Shown piece after piece: positions 1 through 5,544 of a stretch of 11,919 nucleotides of DNA. The DNA is taken from NCBI GenBank assembly GCA_964639505.1, contig CAZXDL010000018.1:1-11919 (forward strand), in the 5' to 3' direction. Position 1 is the first letter of the stretch. Each line of letters opens with the position of its first letter. The translations under genes were made by a program, and so were the position numbers. The notes under the pieces were generated by a model. That model saw only the letters and a list, made by a program, of their open reading frames with translations. It ran no database searches and was not told the origin of the DNA. The DNA is from CAZXDL01 sp964639505 (lineage in GTDB: Bacteria; Patescibacteriota; Saccharimonadia; Saccharimonadales; UBA4665).

Positions 1-43
1 CTTGGTGATTAAGATTTTCTACTTACAAATCTGCATAACGAGG

Positions 44-49
44 TATAAT
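44..49 (+). promoter_or_regulatory. Putative -10 element for the DUF6325/SHOCT pair
   Basis: A perfect TATAAT lies about 30 bases before the ATG at 80. The -35 is poor: TTACAA at 23-28 has only a 15-base spacer. Transcription would begin near 56 and leave a short leader carrying AAAGAGAGG as the ribosome binding site. Support comes from position and hexamer match alone. Confidence 0.5.
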
Positions 50-79
50 TAGTTATATAAATTAAAGAGAGGTAATTTG

Positions 80-472
80 ATGCGCGGACCGATTGACTAT
101 ATTATCGTAGGTTTCCAAGGAAACAATTTTAAAGGTGAAATACTTAAAGAACTTGAAAAAGTCGTTGCTGATGGCACGATCGCTGTGCTTGATGTCGGTC
201 TTATTGTCCGAGACGCTGAGGGTCAAGTCACGTCAGTCGAGCTAACTGATACTGGCAATCTAAAGCTTGAGGGTGGATTGATAAGCGAGGATGATATTGC
301 CGAGGTCGGCGAGTTACTAGAGGATAATAGTTCTGCTGGGCTACTTATAGTCGAACAGCTTTGGGCAAAAGGCCTGAAGCAAGCAATCATCAACGCCAAT
401 GGGACTTTGCTGGACGAAGGACGAATTCATCCTGAAGCAACCAAAGAATTAGATTCAAAGGAGGGTAAATAA
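80..472 (+). CDS. DUF6325-like small cytoplasmic protein
   Basis: A 130-residue soluble protein with no signal peptide or membrane segment. The opening MRGPIDYIIVGFQGN, followed by an amphipathic helix and a strand-rich stretch with VLDVGLIVRDAEG at about 36-48, resembles the DUF6325 (DUF1269-like) family of Actinobacteria and Saccharibacteria. Its function is unknown. I chose the ATG at 80, not the TTG at 77, because it sits 7 bases after AAAGAGAGG and gives the family's usual MRGPIDY start. The stop codon directly abuts the ATG of the next gene (SHOCT protein), so the two are almost certainly cotranscribed and translationally coupled. Family assignment is from memory of the motif, not from a search. 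Confidence 0.8.
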   Translation: MRGPIDYIIVGFQGNNFKGEILKELEKVVADGTIAVLDVGLIVRDAEGQVTSVELTDTGNLKLEGGLISEDDIAEVGELLEDNSSAGLLIVEQLWAKGLKQAIINANGTLLDEGRIHPEATKELDSKEGK

Positions 473-742
473 ATGCCAGGACTACTAAGAGGCGTAGCTC
501 GTACAGCCGTAATCGCCGGCACCGCAACTCATGTTTCGAACAATGTTAGTCGACGCCAAGCTGAACGCTGGGCCGCCGAGGAGCAACCTCAACAGCAATA
601 TCAGGCAGCCCCGGCTGCTCCAGCCGCACCAAGCCAAGACGAAGTATATGTACAGCTCGAAAAACTTGGACAGCTCAAAGCTGATGGCATCTTAACTCAA
701 GAAGAGTTTGATGCTAAAAAGAAGCAGCTTCTAGGACTATAA
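473..742 (+). CDS. SHOCT-domain small protein
   Basis: An 89-residue protein in three parts. The N-terminus is basic (MPGLLRGVARTAVIAGTA), moderately hydrophobic and possibly membrane-associating, followed by a VSRRQAERW segment. A Gln/Ala/Pro-rich linker spans about 40-54. The C-terminal SHOCT domain spans about 59-89, with LEKLGQLKADGILTQEEF and the final KKKQLLGL. SHOCT domains are short helical C-terminal modules thought to mediate oligomerisation or protein contacts. A strong AAAGGAGGG at 457-465 precedes the ATG, which begins one base after the DUF6325 stop. The same N-terminal motif next to a DUF6325 gene occurs in Actinobacteria, so the pair probably acts together. The biochemical role is unknown. 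Confidence 0.85.
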   Translation: MPGLLRGVARTAVIAGTATHVSNNVSRRQAERWAAEEQPQQQYQAAPAAPAAPSQDEVYVQLEKLGQLKADGILTQEEFDAKKKQLLGL

Positions 743-756
743 AAACTAAAACTGCC

Positions 757-1386
757 ATGCAAATAACTGTTTTTGGCGCGACTGGCAAAGTCGGTCGAAT
801 CGTAGTTGATGAAGCGCTAAAACGCGGCTATAAAGTGGTGGCTTTTGTTCATAGCAGTGCTGATTTACCCAAGGATAAGAAACTCCGCATTGTAAACGGC
901 GACGTTTATAACCCCGAAGCGGTGATTGAAGCGATTAAAGGGTCCGATGCAGTAATATCGGCCCTTGGTAGCTGGGGCACGCCCAACAAAGATATTTTGA
1001 AATCGGGTATGCAAAATATAATACCCGCCATGCAGCAAAATAATGTCAAACGAATTATTTCTCTTACTGGTCACGGCGCTAATGCGCCCGGCGATAAGTT
1101 TGAACTGCTTCATTTTGTCAGCCGACTAATGCTTGTTATCGCCGCTCCTAGAATCCTTCATGACGGCGAAGACCATATTTTGCAGTTGGCGGCCAGTAAA
1201 CTTGACTGGACGGTCGTCAGATCTTCTCTTATGGAAGAGCATGGCAATCCTAACCGATTTACGCTGACTCTTAAGCGGCCACTACCACTCGCAATGATTC
1301 ACCGTAAAGCTGTCGCGACCAGCCTTGTAAATCTGGCAGAAAACACAGATTTTAATAAGCAAGCTCCGTTCATATTAAGGAAATAA
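757..1386 (+). CDS. NAD(P)-binding atypical SDR (NmrA/BLVRB-like)
   Basis: A 209-residue Rossmann-fold protein. The N-terminal ITVFGATGKVGRIVV holds the GxxGxxG dinucleotide-binding loop (G7, G10, G13). It is followed by NGDVYNPEAV (about 48-57) and SDAVISALGSWG (about 63-74), typical of NAD(P)H-binding atypical short-chain dehydrogenases such as the YwnB or biliverdin-reductase-B type. WTVVRSSLMEE (about 150-160) matches the family's C-terminal substrate-side region. The substrate cannot be told from sequence; many members are flavin/NADPH redox or redox-sensing proteins. The gene starts 14 bases after the SHOCT stop without a clear Shine-Dalgarno, so it may be read from the upstream transcript. 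The length is normal and no truncation is seen. Confidence 0.85.
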   Translation: MQITVFGATGKVGRIVVDEALKRGYKVVAFVHSSADLPKDKKLRIVNGDVYNPEAVIEAIKGSDAVISALGSWGTPNKDILKSGMQNIIPAMQQNNVKRIISLTGHGANAPGDKFELLHFVSRLMLVIAAPRILHDGEDHILQLAASKLDWTVVRSSLMEEHGNPNRFTLTLKRPLPLAMIHRKAVATSLVNLAENTDFNKQAPFILRK

Positions 1387-1398
1387 CTGGGATATAAT
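1369..1398 (+). promoter_or_regulatory. Putative ugd promoter giving a leaderless start
   Basis: A perfect TATAAT at 1393-1398 lies only 8 bases before the ugd ATG at 1407. The -35 is weak (TTCATA at 1369-1374, spacer 18). A start site 7 or so bases after the -10 would fall at about 1405-1407. The transcript would then begin at or next to the start codon, which agrees with the absence of a Shine-Dalgarno. It overlaps the end of the upstream SDR gene. Confidence 0.6.
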
Positions 1399-1406
1399 TA
1401 AACTCT

Positions 1407-2729
1407 ATGCGAGTAACTATTGTTGGTACTGGATATGTTGGTTTAGTAACCGGATGCTGTCTGGCTGACGCTGGGCACGATGTAATATGCGTTGATAACA
1501 ACCGAGCAAAAGTTGCTGAAATGAAAAGAGGCCAATCGCCAATCTTTGAGCCGGGCTTAGCAGAAATGATGAAATCTAATATAGAGCACGGTCGCCTATC
1601 GTTTACGACTGATCTATCCAAAGCAGTCTCAATAGCCGAAGCGATCTTTCTTGCTCTACCTACCCCGCCACAAGACGATGGCTCGGCAGATCTTAGCGCA
1701 GTGATTAGTGTCGCCAAACAGCTTGGCAAGATCATGCCCCAGTCATACTGTGTGGTTATAAATAAGAGTACGGTACCAGTTGGCACAGCTGAGGCTGTCA
1801 AACAAGCAATTTCTGCCAGCGCAAAAACAGATTTTGATGTAGTGTCGAATCCTGAGTTTTTGCGTGAAGGTCACGCCGTCCAAGATTTTATGGAGCCGGA
1901 GCGTGTCGTTATTGGAGTATCGAGCAAAAAGGCGGAAGCAGTTATGACGAAATTATATGAGGCGTTTGTCGACTACGACCGGCCGCTTTACGTAACCGAC
2001 ACAGCTACGGCTGAATTAGCAAAGTATGCGGCCAATACCTTTTTAGTTACAAAGGTAAGCTTCATGAATGAAATGGCCAATCTGGCTGAATTTATGAATG
2101 CCGACATCGATATGCTACGACAAATAATCGGATCGGACAGTCGAATCGGCCACAAATTTTTGCACCCTGGTATTGGCTGTGGCGGCAGCTGCTTTCCTAA
2201 AGACATCCGCGCTCTTGATCATATGGCCAAACAGCATGATTATGATTTTAAGCTGTTAACTTCGGCAATTGCTGTTAATAATCAGCAGCAGCGTTTATTA
2301 GTTAACAAGTTAAGCGATCATTTTAATGGCGATCTAAAGGGTAAAATCTTCACACTCTGGGGCTTAGCTTTTAAGCCACATACTGATGACATCCGTGAAG
2401 CCCCTGCCCTAACGATCATTGATGAGCTTGTAAAAGCTGGTGCCAAGGTCAAAGCCTATGACCCTGAAGCAGCGGACAACGTCCGTGCAATTTATAAAGA
2501 TAATAAGAGTGTTGAAATTCTAGATGACAAATATGATGTTCTTAAAGACTCGGAAGCCCTGATTGTCGCCACCGAATGGCCAGAATTCATTGAGAGCGAC
2601 TTAACACAAATAAAAGCACTGTTGCAGAAACCAGTCGTTTTTGACGGTCGCAATATCTGGCATAATCCTCAGATGAAAAAAGCTGGTTTTAGCTACTACA
2701 GCGTTGGTCGAAGACCTGTAGTACAATAG
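1407..2729 (+). CDS. ugd: UDP-glucose 6-dehydrogenase
   Basis: A 440-residue cytoplasmic enzyme that oxidises UDP-glucose twice with NAD+ to UDP-glucuronate, a precursor of surface polysaccharides. All family landmarks are visible: the NAD-binding VGTGYVGL (G7, G9, G12), LALPTPPQDDG (about 83-92), STVPVGT (121-127), SNPEFLREG with E150, the AKYAANTFL helix with K206 and N210, and the catalytic-cysteine motif GGSCFPKD with C262 and K265. The C-terminal UDP-binding domain follows, with LWGLAFKPHTDDIREAP and VVFDGRNIW. Length is standard for the UGD/TuaD group, below that of the eukaryotic enzymes. The start has a -10 box directly upstream and no ribosome binding site, so it is probably leaderless. 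The Pro/Gln-rich membrane protein gene follows after 23 bases and may share the transcript. Confidence 0.96.
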   Translation: MRVTIVGTGYVGLVTGCCLADAGHDVICVDNNRAKVAEMKRGQSPIFEPGLAEMMKSNIEHGRLSFTTDLSKAVSIAEAIFLALPTPPQDDGSADLSAVISVAKQLGKIMPQSYCVVINKSTVPVGTAEAVKQAISASAKTDFDVVSNPEFLREGHAVQDFMEPERVVIGVSSKKAEAVMTKLYEAFVDYDRPLYVTDTATAELAKYAANTFLVTKVSFMNEMANLAEFMNADIDMLRQIIGSDSRIGHKFLHPGIGCGGSCFPKDIRALDHMAKQHDYDFKLLTSAIAVNNQQQRLLVNKLSDHFNGDLKGKIFTLWGLAFKPHTDDIREAPALTIIDELVKAGAKVKAYDPEAADNVRAIYKDNKSVEILDDKYDVLKDSEALIVATEWPEFIESDLTQIKALLQKPVVFDGRNIWHNPQMKKAGFSYYSVGRRPVVQ

Positions 2730-2752
2730 TATCAACTTAAAAAGGTTATGCT

Positions 2753-3604
2753 ATGGAACCTAACAACAACGACCCGCTCCAGCCCCAGCCACAACAACCC
2801 CAACCAGTACCACCGGTACAGCCACAACCGCCCACATACCCTCAACAGCAGGCATTCCCGACCGATCCCTATGCAGGGCAGCCGCAAGCACCATATCAAC
2901 AGCCGCCTCAGCAACAGTATCAGCCTCAATCGCTAGCTCAACAGCCTGTGCAACCCAACTATGGCCCTGCTCCGCGACCAAAACGCAAAAACAATAAAAT
3001 CTTAATTATCGGCATTCTAATTTTTATCGTTTTAATCGGCGCATGTACTGCAGTCGCTCTTAACAAGTCGACTGATAAAGAATCAGCGCAAACATCGACC
3101 AACACCAAATCAAGTGGTGACGAGACCAGTAATGGCGCGTCAGATACAGTTAGTAGTGGAGAGCTAGATGTTGTGTGTAAAGGCAAAGGGCTTTCAACTG
3201 CTGCAGCTTACACTGGCGCCAGCCCACACCGCATAAAGCTATATACACCTTCCCTGCAGCCGGGTGCATATATATCTTCATCTTTATATTTCAAAGATCA
3301 AACTTGGCAATCAGACTATAAAAATGAGGCGGCTACGCAACTAGTTGGCTGTTTCAGCCGTAGCAGCAACCAAAAAATAAAAACCTGCGAGTTTGAAGGA
3401 AAAAGTATCGACCTATATTCCGTTACATATCAGCTAACAATATACGAGGCAAAAACCGGCAAAAAATTAGCTACAAAAACCGTTAAAAGTACGGACACGG
3501 CATGCCCATACTTTGCCACCTACGACAAAAATGACCCCAAGATTTATGCTGAACCAGATCTTGCACAAACCACAGCGGCAGTTCAACCCTACGTTACAAA
3601 ATAA
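2753..3604 (+). CDS. Pro/Gln-rich single-pass membrane protein, unknown function
   Basis: A 283-residue protein that I do not recognise as a named family. Residues 1-75 are an extremely Pro/Gln-rich, disordered cytoplasmic arm. A basic cluster (RPKRKNNK, 75-82) is followed by one membrane helix (about 83-103, ILIIGILIFIVLIGACTAVA), so the positive-inside rule puts the C-terminus outside. Residues 106-136 are a Ser/Thr-rich linker. The rest is a compact exported domain with four cysteines (C142 and three more between about 199 and 247) that could form two disulfides. AAAAAGG sits 7 bases before the ATG. It follows ugd closely, but nothing in the protein suggests a sugar enzyme. A surface or envelope-anchored role is only inference. 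Confidence 0.8.
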   Translation: MEPNNNDPLQPQPQQPQPVPPVQPQPPTYPQQQAFPTDPYAGQPQAPYQQPPQQQYQPQSLAQQPVQPNYGPAPRPKRKNNKILIIGILIFIVLIGACTAVALNKSTDKESAQTSTNTKSSGDETSNGASDTVSSGELDVVCKGKGLSTAAAYTGASPHRIKLYTPSLQPGAYISSSLYFKDQTWQSDYKNEAATQLVGCFSRSSNQKIKTCEFEGKSIDLYSVTYQLTIYEAKTGKKLATKTVKSTDTACPYFATYDKNDPKIYAEPDLAQTTAAVQPYVTK

Positions 3605-3621
3605 ATACTTTGGCCAAGATC

Positions 3622-3649
3622 TTGTTACATAGTATTATTGGATTACTAT
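3622..3649 (+). promoter_or_regulatory. Putative promoter of the leader RNA and DMT transporter
   Basis: TTGTTA (3622-3627) and TACTAT (3644-3649) are separated by 16 bases. The predicted start is near 3656, just before the first hairpin of the structured leader at 3668. A 10-bp perfect palindrome, CAAGATCTTG (3615-3624), touches the -35. No terminator is seen between the preceding gene and this promoter. Confidence 0.5.
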
Positions 3650-3659
3650 AAATTTAATT

Positions 3660-3808
3660 TCCTGGGGTGGCGTGAAATTCGCCAATCGGACGTATAGCCG
3701 TCGACCAAAGCCCTTAGGCTTTGGATGACCATGTGAAACTCATGGGCCGACCGTATAGTCGGGACTCGCTTAGGCGGGAGTCATTGTGGGAGCAATGACA
3801 GAAAAGGA
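3660..3808 (+). ncRNA. Candidate tandem structured leader RNA (riboswitch-like), family not recognised
   Basis: This 5' leader of the DMT transporter folds by eye into seven consecutive hairpins. H1 is 3668-3684 (loop TGAAATT). H2 is 3686-3704 (CGTATAG at 3691-3697). H3 is 3705-3724 (perfect 8-bp stem around CTTA, within CTTAGG). H4 is 3729-3745 (loop TGAAACT). H5 is 3747-3762 (CGTATAG at 3752-3758). H6 is 3763-3782 (CTTAGG at 3769-3774). H7 is 3780-3799 (loop TGGGAG). H1-H3 and H4-H6 thus repeat one three-hairpin unit with conserved loops but different stem sequences, offset by 61 bases. H6 and H7 compete for 3780-3782. AAAAGGA (3802-3808) follows and is the ribosome binding site. I do not recognise it as a known riboswitch, T-box or glycine aptamer. 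The function is inferred from position and covariation-like changes inside one molecule. Confidence 0.65.
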
Positions 3809-3813
3809 TAGCT

Positions 3814-4743
3814 ATGAAATATATGAGATATGGCTCAGCTGCTGTTATTGTGGCAGCCCTACTCTGGAGTGTTGACGGGCTGTTGCGCCGTCATTTGTAT
3901 GTGTTACCGGCTCCGGTGATCGTGTTTTACGAACATTTACTTGGTCTAGTGGTTTTGGCACCAATAATTCTAACCTCGTTAAAAGCCTTTAAAAAATTAA
4001 CACGCAAGCAATGGTATGCGATTATTGGCGTGTCGTTTCTATCAGGGGCCGTTGGCACAATTTTATATACGGCGGCTCTGGGCAGGATTCAATTTATTCC
4101 TTTTTCGGTAGTAGTACTGTTGCAGCAACTGAATCCAATCTTTGCGATCATCGCTTCGGCAATTCTGTTAAAAGAACCATTAACGCGCCGCTTTTTTGGC
4201 TTATCAGCTGTAGCACTTGTCGCAGCTTATTTTGTTACGTTCCCAAAATATGCAGTGAACTTCTCTACTGGCTCAGGCACGGTCATCGCTGCGCTTTTTG
4301 CGGTCGGTGCGGCGGCAGCTTGGGGTACTTCAACCGCGTTTTCCAAATATGCCTTAAAAGACACTTCGTCAATCCATATCACAGCACTTAGGTTCGGTTT
4401 TACGCCAATTTTCGCACTCGGCTTTGTGCTGCTATCTGGCAGCACAGCATCGCTAGGCTCAATTACATTGAATCAGTTTATGTATCTAGTCGCGATAACC
4501 TTTTCGACCGGTTTAGTGGCCTTGATAATCTATTATTTCGGACTTCAGAGGGTATTGGCATCAAGGGCAGCCATACTCGAGTTGGCATGGCCAGCTTCGG
4601 CGGTTGTAGTTGGCTGGATATGGCTAGATCAGGGATTAACCGCTTCGCAGGCAATCGCCGCCATCGTGCTTACGGGCACCATCATACAAATCGCCAAGGA
4701 GAGCACATTGCCCTCTAAACAAAAAAAGCCTCGGAAGGCTTAA
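3814..4743 (+). CDS. DMT-superfamily (EamA) transporter
   Basis: A 309-residue integral membrane protein with about ten hydrophobic helices arranged as two EamA repeats (about 8-144 and 156-293), the normal layout of the drug/metabolite transporter superfamily. Typical features are the start YGSAAVIVAALLWSVDG, the first-repeat end LLQQLNPIFAIIASAILLKE and the matching second-repeat end ELAWPASAVVVGWIWLDQ. The C-terminal tail is basic (KQKKPRKA) and probably cytoplasmic. Substrate cannot be read from sequence; relatives carry amino acids, nucleobases, S-adenosylmethionine and other metabolites. The ATG follows AAAAGGA by 5 bases. It is preceded by a structured leader RNA, which suggests metabolite- or amino-acid-dependent control. 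The stop codon overlaps a terminator hairpin. Confidence 0.92.
   Translation: MKYMRYGSAAVIVAALLWSVDGLLRRHLYVLPAPVIVFYEHLLGLVVLAPIILTSLKAFKKLTRKQWYAIIGVSFLSGAVGTILYTAALGRIQFIPFSVVVLLQQLNPIFAIIASAILLKEPLTRRFFGLSAVALVAAYFVTFPKYAVNFSTGSGTVIAALFAVGAAAAWGTSTAFSKYALKDTSSIHITALRFGFTPIFALGFVLLSGSTASLGSITLNQFMYLVAITFSTGLVALIIYYFGLQRVLASRAAILELAWPASAVVVGWIWLDQGLTASQAIAAIVLTGTIIQIAKESTLPSKQKKPRKA
4721..4741 (-). terminator. Intrinsic terminator, best on the minus strand
   Basis: AAGCCT (4726-4731) and AGGCTT (4736-4741) form a 6-bp stem around CGGA. Read on the minus strand, the stem is followed at once by seven U (complement of 4721-4727), a classical intrinsic terminator for the leftward small ORF and regulator gene. 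On the plus strand it includes the last codons of the DMT gene and is followed by a poorer T-rich stretch (ACTTTTT at 4749-4754), so weaker bidirectional use is possible. Confidence 0.75.
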
Positions 4744-4745
4744 TA

Positions 4746-4832
4746 TTACTTTTTGGTTTTGGCGACCGGTTTACTAATCGATGTGTTTTCGGCCAAATCA
4801 TGGAGATTACGTAGCATTTGTTCTATTGTCAT
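4746..4832 (-). CDS. Possible 28-residue small protein
   Basis: The ORF starts with ATG (complement of 4830-4832) and ends with TAA at 4746-4748. The peptide begins MTIEQMLRNLHDLAENTSI and ends in a Lys-rich tail, PVAKTKK. An amphipathic helix in the first half and a basic tail are plausible for a small regulatory or nucleic-acid-associated peptide. Its stop lies 5 bases before the minus-strand terminator stem, which favours a real transcript end here. AGGA sits about 11 bases before the ATG, which is too far for a strong ribosome binding site. It could be no more than trailer sequence of the HTH regulator's mRNA. No family is recognised. Confidence 0.35.
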   Translation of the reverse strand: MTIEQMLRNLHDLAENTSISKPVAKTKK

Positions 4833-4870
4833 AGTTTTGGTCCTGTTTGTTTGATCAAGTGATGCACTAA

Positions 4871-4887
4871 AACAGGTTATGCCTGTT
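4871..4887 (-). terminator. Weak terminator-like hairpin after the HTH regulator
   Basis: AACAGG (4871-4876) and CCTGTT (4882-4887) make a 6-bp stem with a 5-base loop. On the minus strand it is followed by TTAG, so the U tract is short. A further CCTGTTT at 4842-4848 could pair with the same AAACAGG, giving an alternative fold upstream of the small ORF. It may attenuate rather than end transcription from the regulator gene. Confidence 0.3.
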
Positions 4888-4918
4888 AGCATAGATGGTC
4901 TGTAAGATATTTAACAGC

Positions 4919-5467
4919 TTAAGCTTTGTCGTCTTTTGCTGGTGGCAGAAGTTTATTGCCATTGTTGTATTTGGCGTGCAGTAAGGCCGTCTGAAGGCTT
5001 TTGATAACTTGCTCAGCCTGCTGCTGACTCATGCCAATCCTAGCTACTGGAGAGCTTTGTGATCCGGCCAAGGTTTGCGAGAAATTCATCGTAACGCCGG
5101 CAGGAGTGGCAACGACTTCAATGCCGTCGCTGTAAACCGTCCGCATGTCCATTGCCATTAGCATGACGACAGGTTTGTTGCCGAGTTGTGAAAGCTCGTT
5201 TTCTGGTTTGAATTCGTCAGGCAAGTCGCTGTCATATTCGGCGGATTCCCAAAGCTGGACTGCCTCACGATCTTTAACCCCGAAGTGGCTAATTAGAAGC
5301 AAAAGGATGTCTTCGGCTGGTCGCTCAACTCCTGCCTCGATGCGCTGCAAATAAGCCTCATCTATTTCTACCGCTCCTGAAACCTCAGCCAGACTTTGCC
5401 TAGCCTGTTCACGAACGTACTTAAGATGATTCCCCAAACTCATGAATGGTGCAGGTGACTCGCTCAT
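4919..5467 (-). CDS. XRE-family HTH protein with C-terminal DUF3467-like domain
   Basis: A 182-residue soluble protein. Residues 10-65 form a Cro/C1-type helix-turn-helix (LGNHLKYVREQARQSLAEVS, then YLQRIEAGVERP), so DNA binding is expected. An acidic linker (about 77-92) leads to a C-terminal domain (about 107-168): VYSDGIEVVATPAGVTMNFS, then PVARIGMSQQQAEQVIKSLQ. This matches the DUF3467 pattern, in which a strand pair is followed by a helix starting with a Ser/Pro-x-x-x-Ala motif. DUF3467 has no known biochemical role. The gene is divergent from murB with 77 bases between, so control of murB and of itself is the natural guess. The start at 5467 has a -10 box 8 bases upstream and no ribosome binding site. 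M9 is an alternative start. Confidence 0.85.
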   Translation of the reverse strand: MSESPAPFMSLGNHLKYVREQARQSLAEVSGAVEIDEAYLQRIEAGVERPAEDILLLLISHFGVKDREAVQLWESAEYDSDLPDEFKPENELSQLGNKPVVMLMAMDMRTVYSDGIEVVATPAGVTMNFSQTLAGSQSSPVARIGMSQQQAEQVIKSLQTALLHAKYNNGNKLLPPAKDDKA

Positions 5468-5475
5468 GTACTTCT

Positions 5476-5505
5476 ATTTTAATCCTTGGCATAGGCCTAA
5501 AGCAA
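5476..5505 (-). promoter_or_regulatory. Putative promoter of the HTH-DUF3467 gene
   Basis: Read on the minus strand: TTGCTT (complement of 5500-5505), an 18-base spacer, then TAAAAT (complement of 5476-5481). The -10 ends 8 bases before the ATG, so the message would start at about the first codon and be leaderless. Confidence 0.5.
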
Positions 5506-5531
5506 GCGTAAGCAGAAGCTAATAGATTATG

Positions 5532-5540
5532 TAATACTAT
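5532..5540 (+). promoter_or_regulatory. Putative murB -10 region
   Basis: TAATACTAT contains two overlapping -10 candidates (TAATAC 5532-5537 and TACTAT 5535-5540), ending 5 to 7 bases before the murB ATG. No convincing -35 is seen, which suggests an activator-dependent or weak promoter and a leaderless message. The divergent HTH gene's promoter lies about 30 bases to the left. Confidence 0.4.
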
Positions 5541-5544
5541 TAGC

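Noticed and set aside
77..79. TTG extension of the DUF6325-like gene by one codon
   Set aside because: The ATG at 80 has the better spacing from AAAGAGAGG and gives the family's normal first residues.
2732..2981. Several ORFs on both strands across the Pro/Gln-rich arm
   Set aside because: Low-complexity CAA/CCN codons keep other frames open. Only the frame at 2753 has a ribosome binding site, a membrane helix and a full-length extension.
3610..3624. TTGGCCAA and CAAGATCTTG palindromes as a terminator of the upstream gene
   Set aside because: The palindromes have no loop and no following T tract, so they cannot act as an RNA terminator hairpin. An operator role remains possible but unsupported.
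3664..3674. GGGGTGGCGTG as a T-box antiterminator motif
   Set aside because: It lies at the 5' end of the leader, not before the gene. No specifier stem or ACCGCG follows, and the downstream fold repeats in a way T-boxes do not.
3660..3808. Tandem glycine riboswitch
   Set aside because: Tandem architecture fits, but none of the glycine aptamer's conserved core sequence is present and the three-hairpin unit does not match.
4011..4391. 126-residue plus-strand ORF inside the DMT transporter gene
   Set aside because: It is a frame-shifted shadow of a clear EamA transporter and shows no domain or ribosome binding site of its own.
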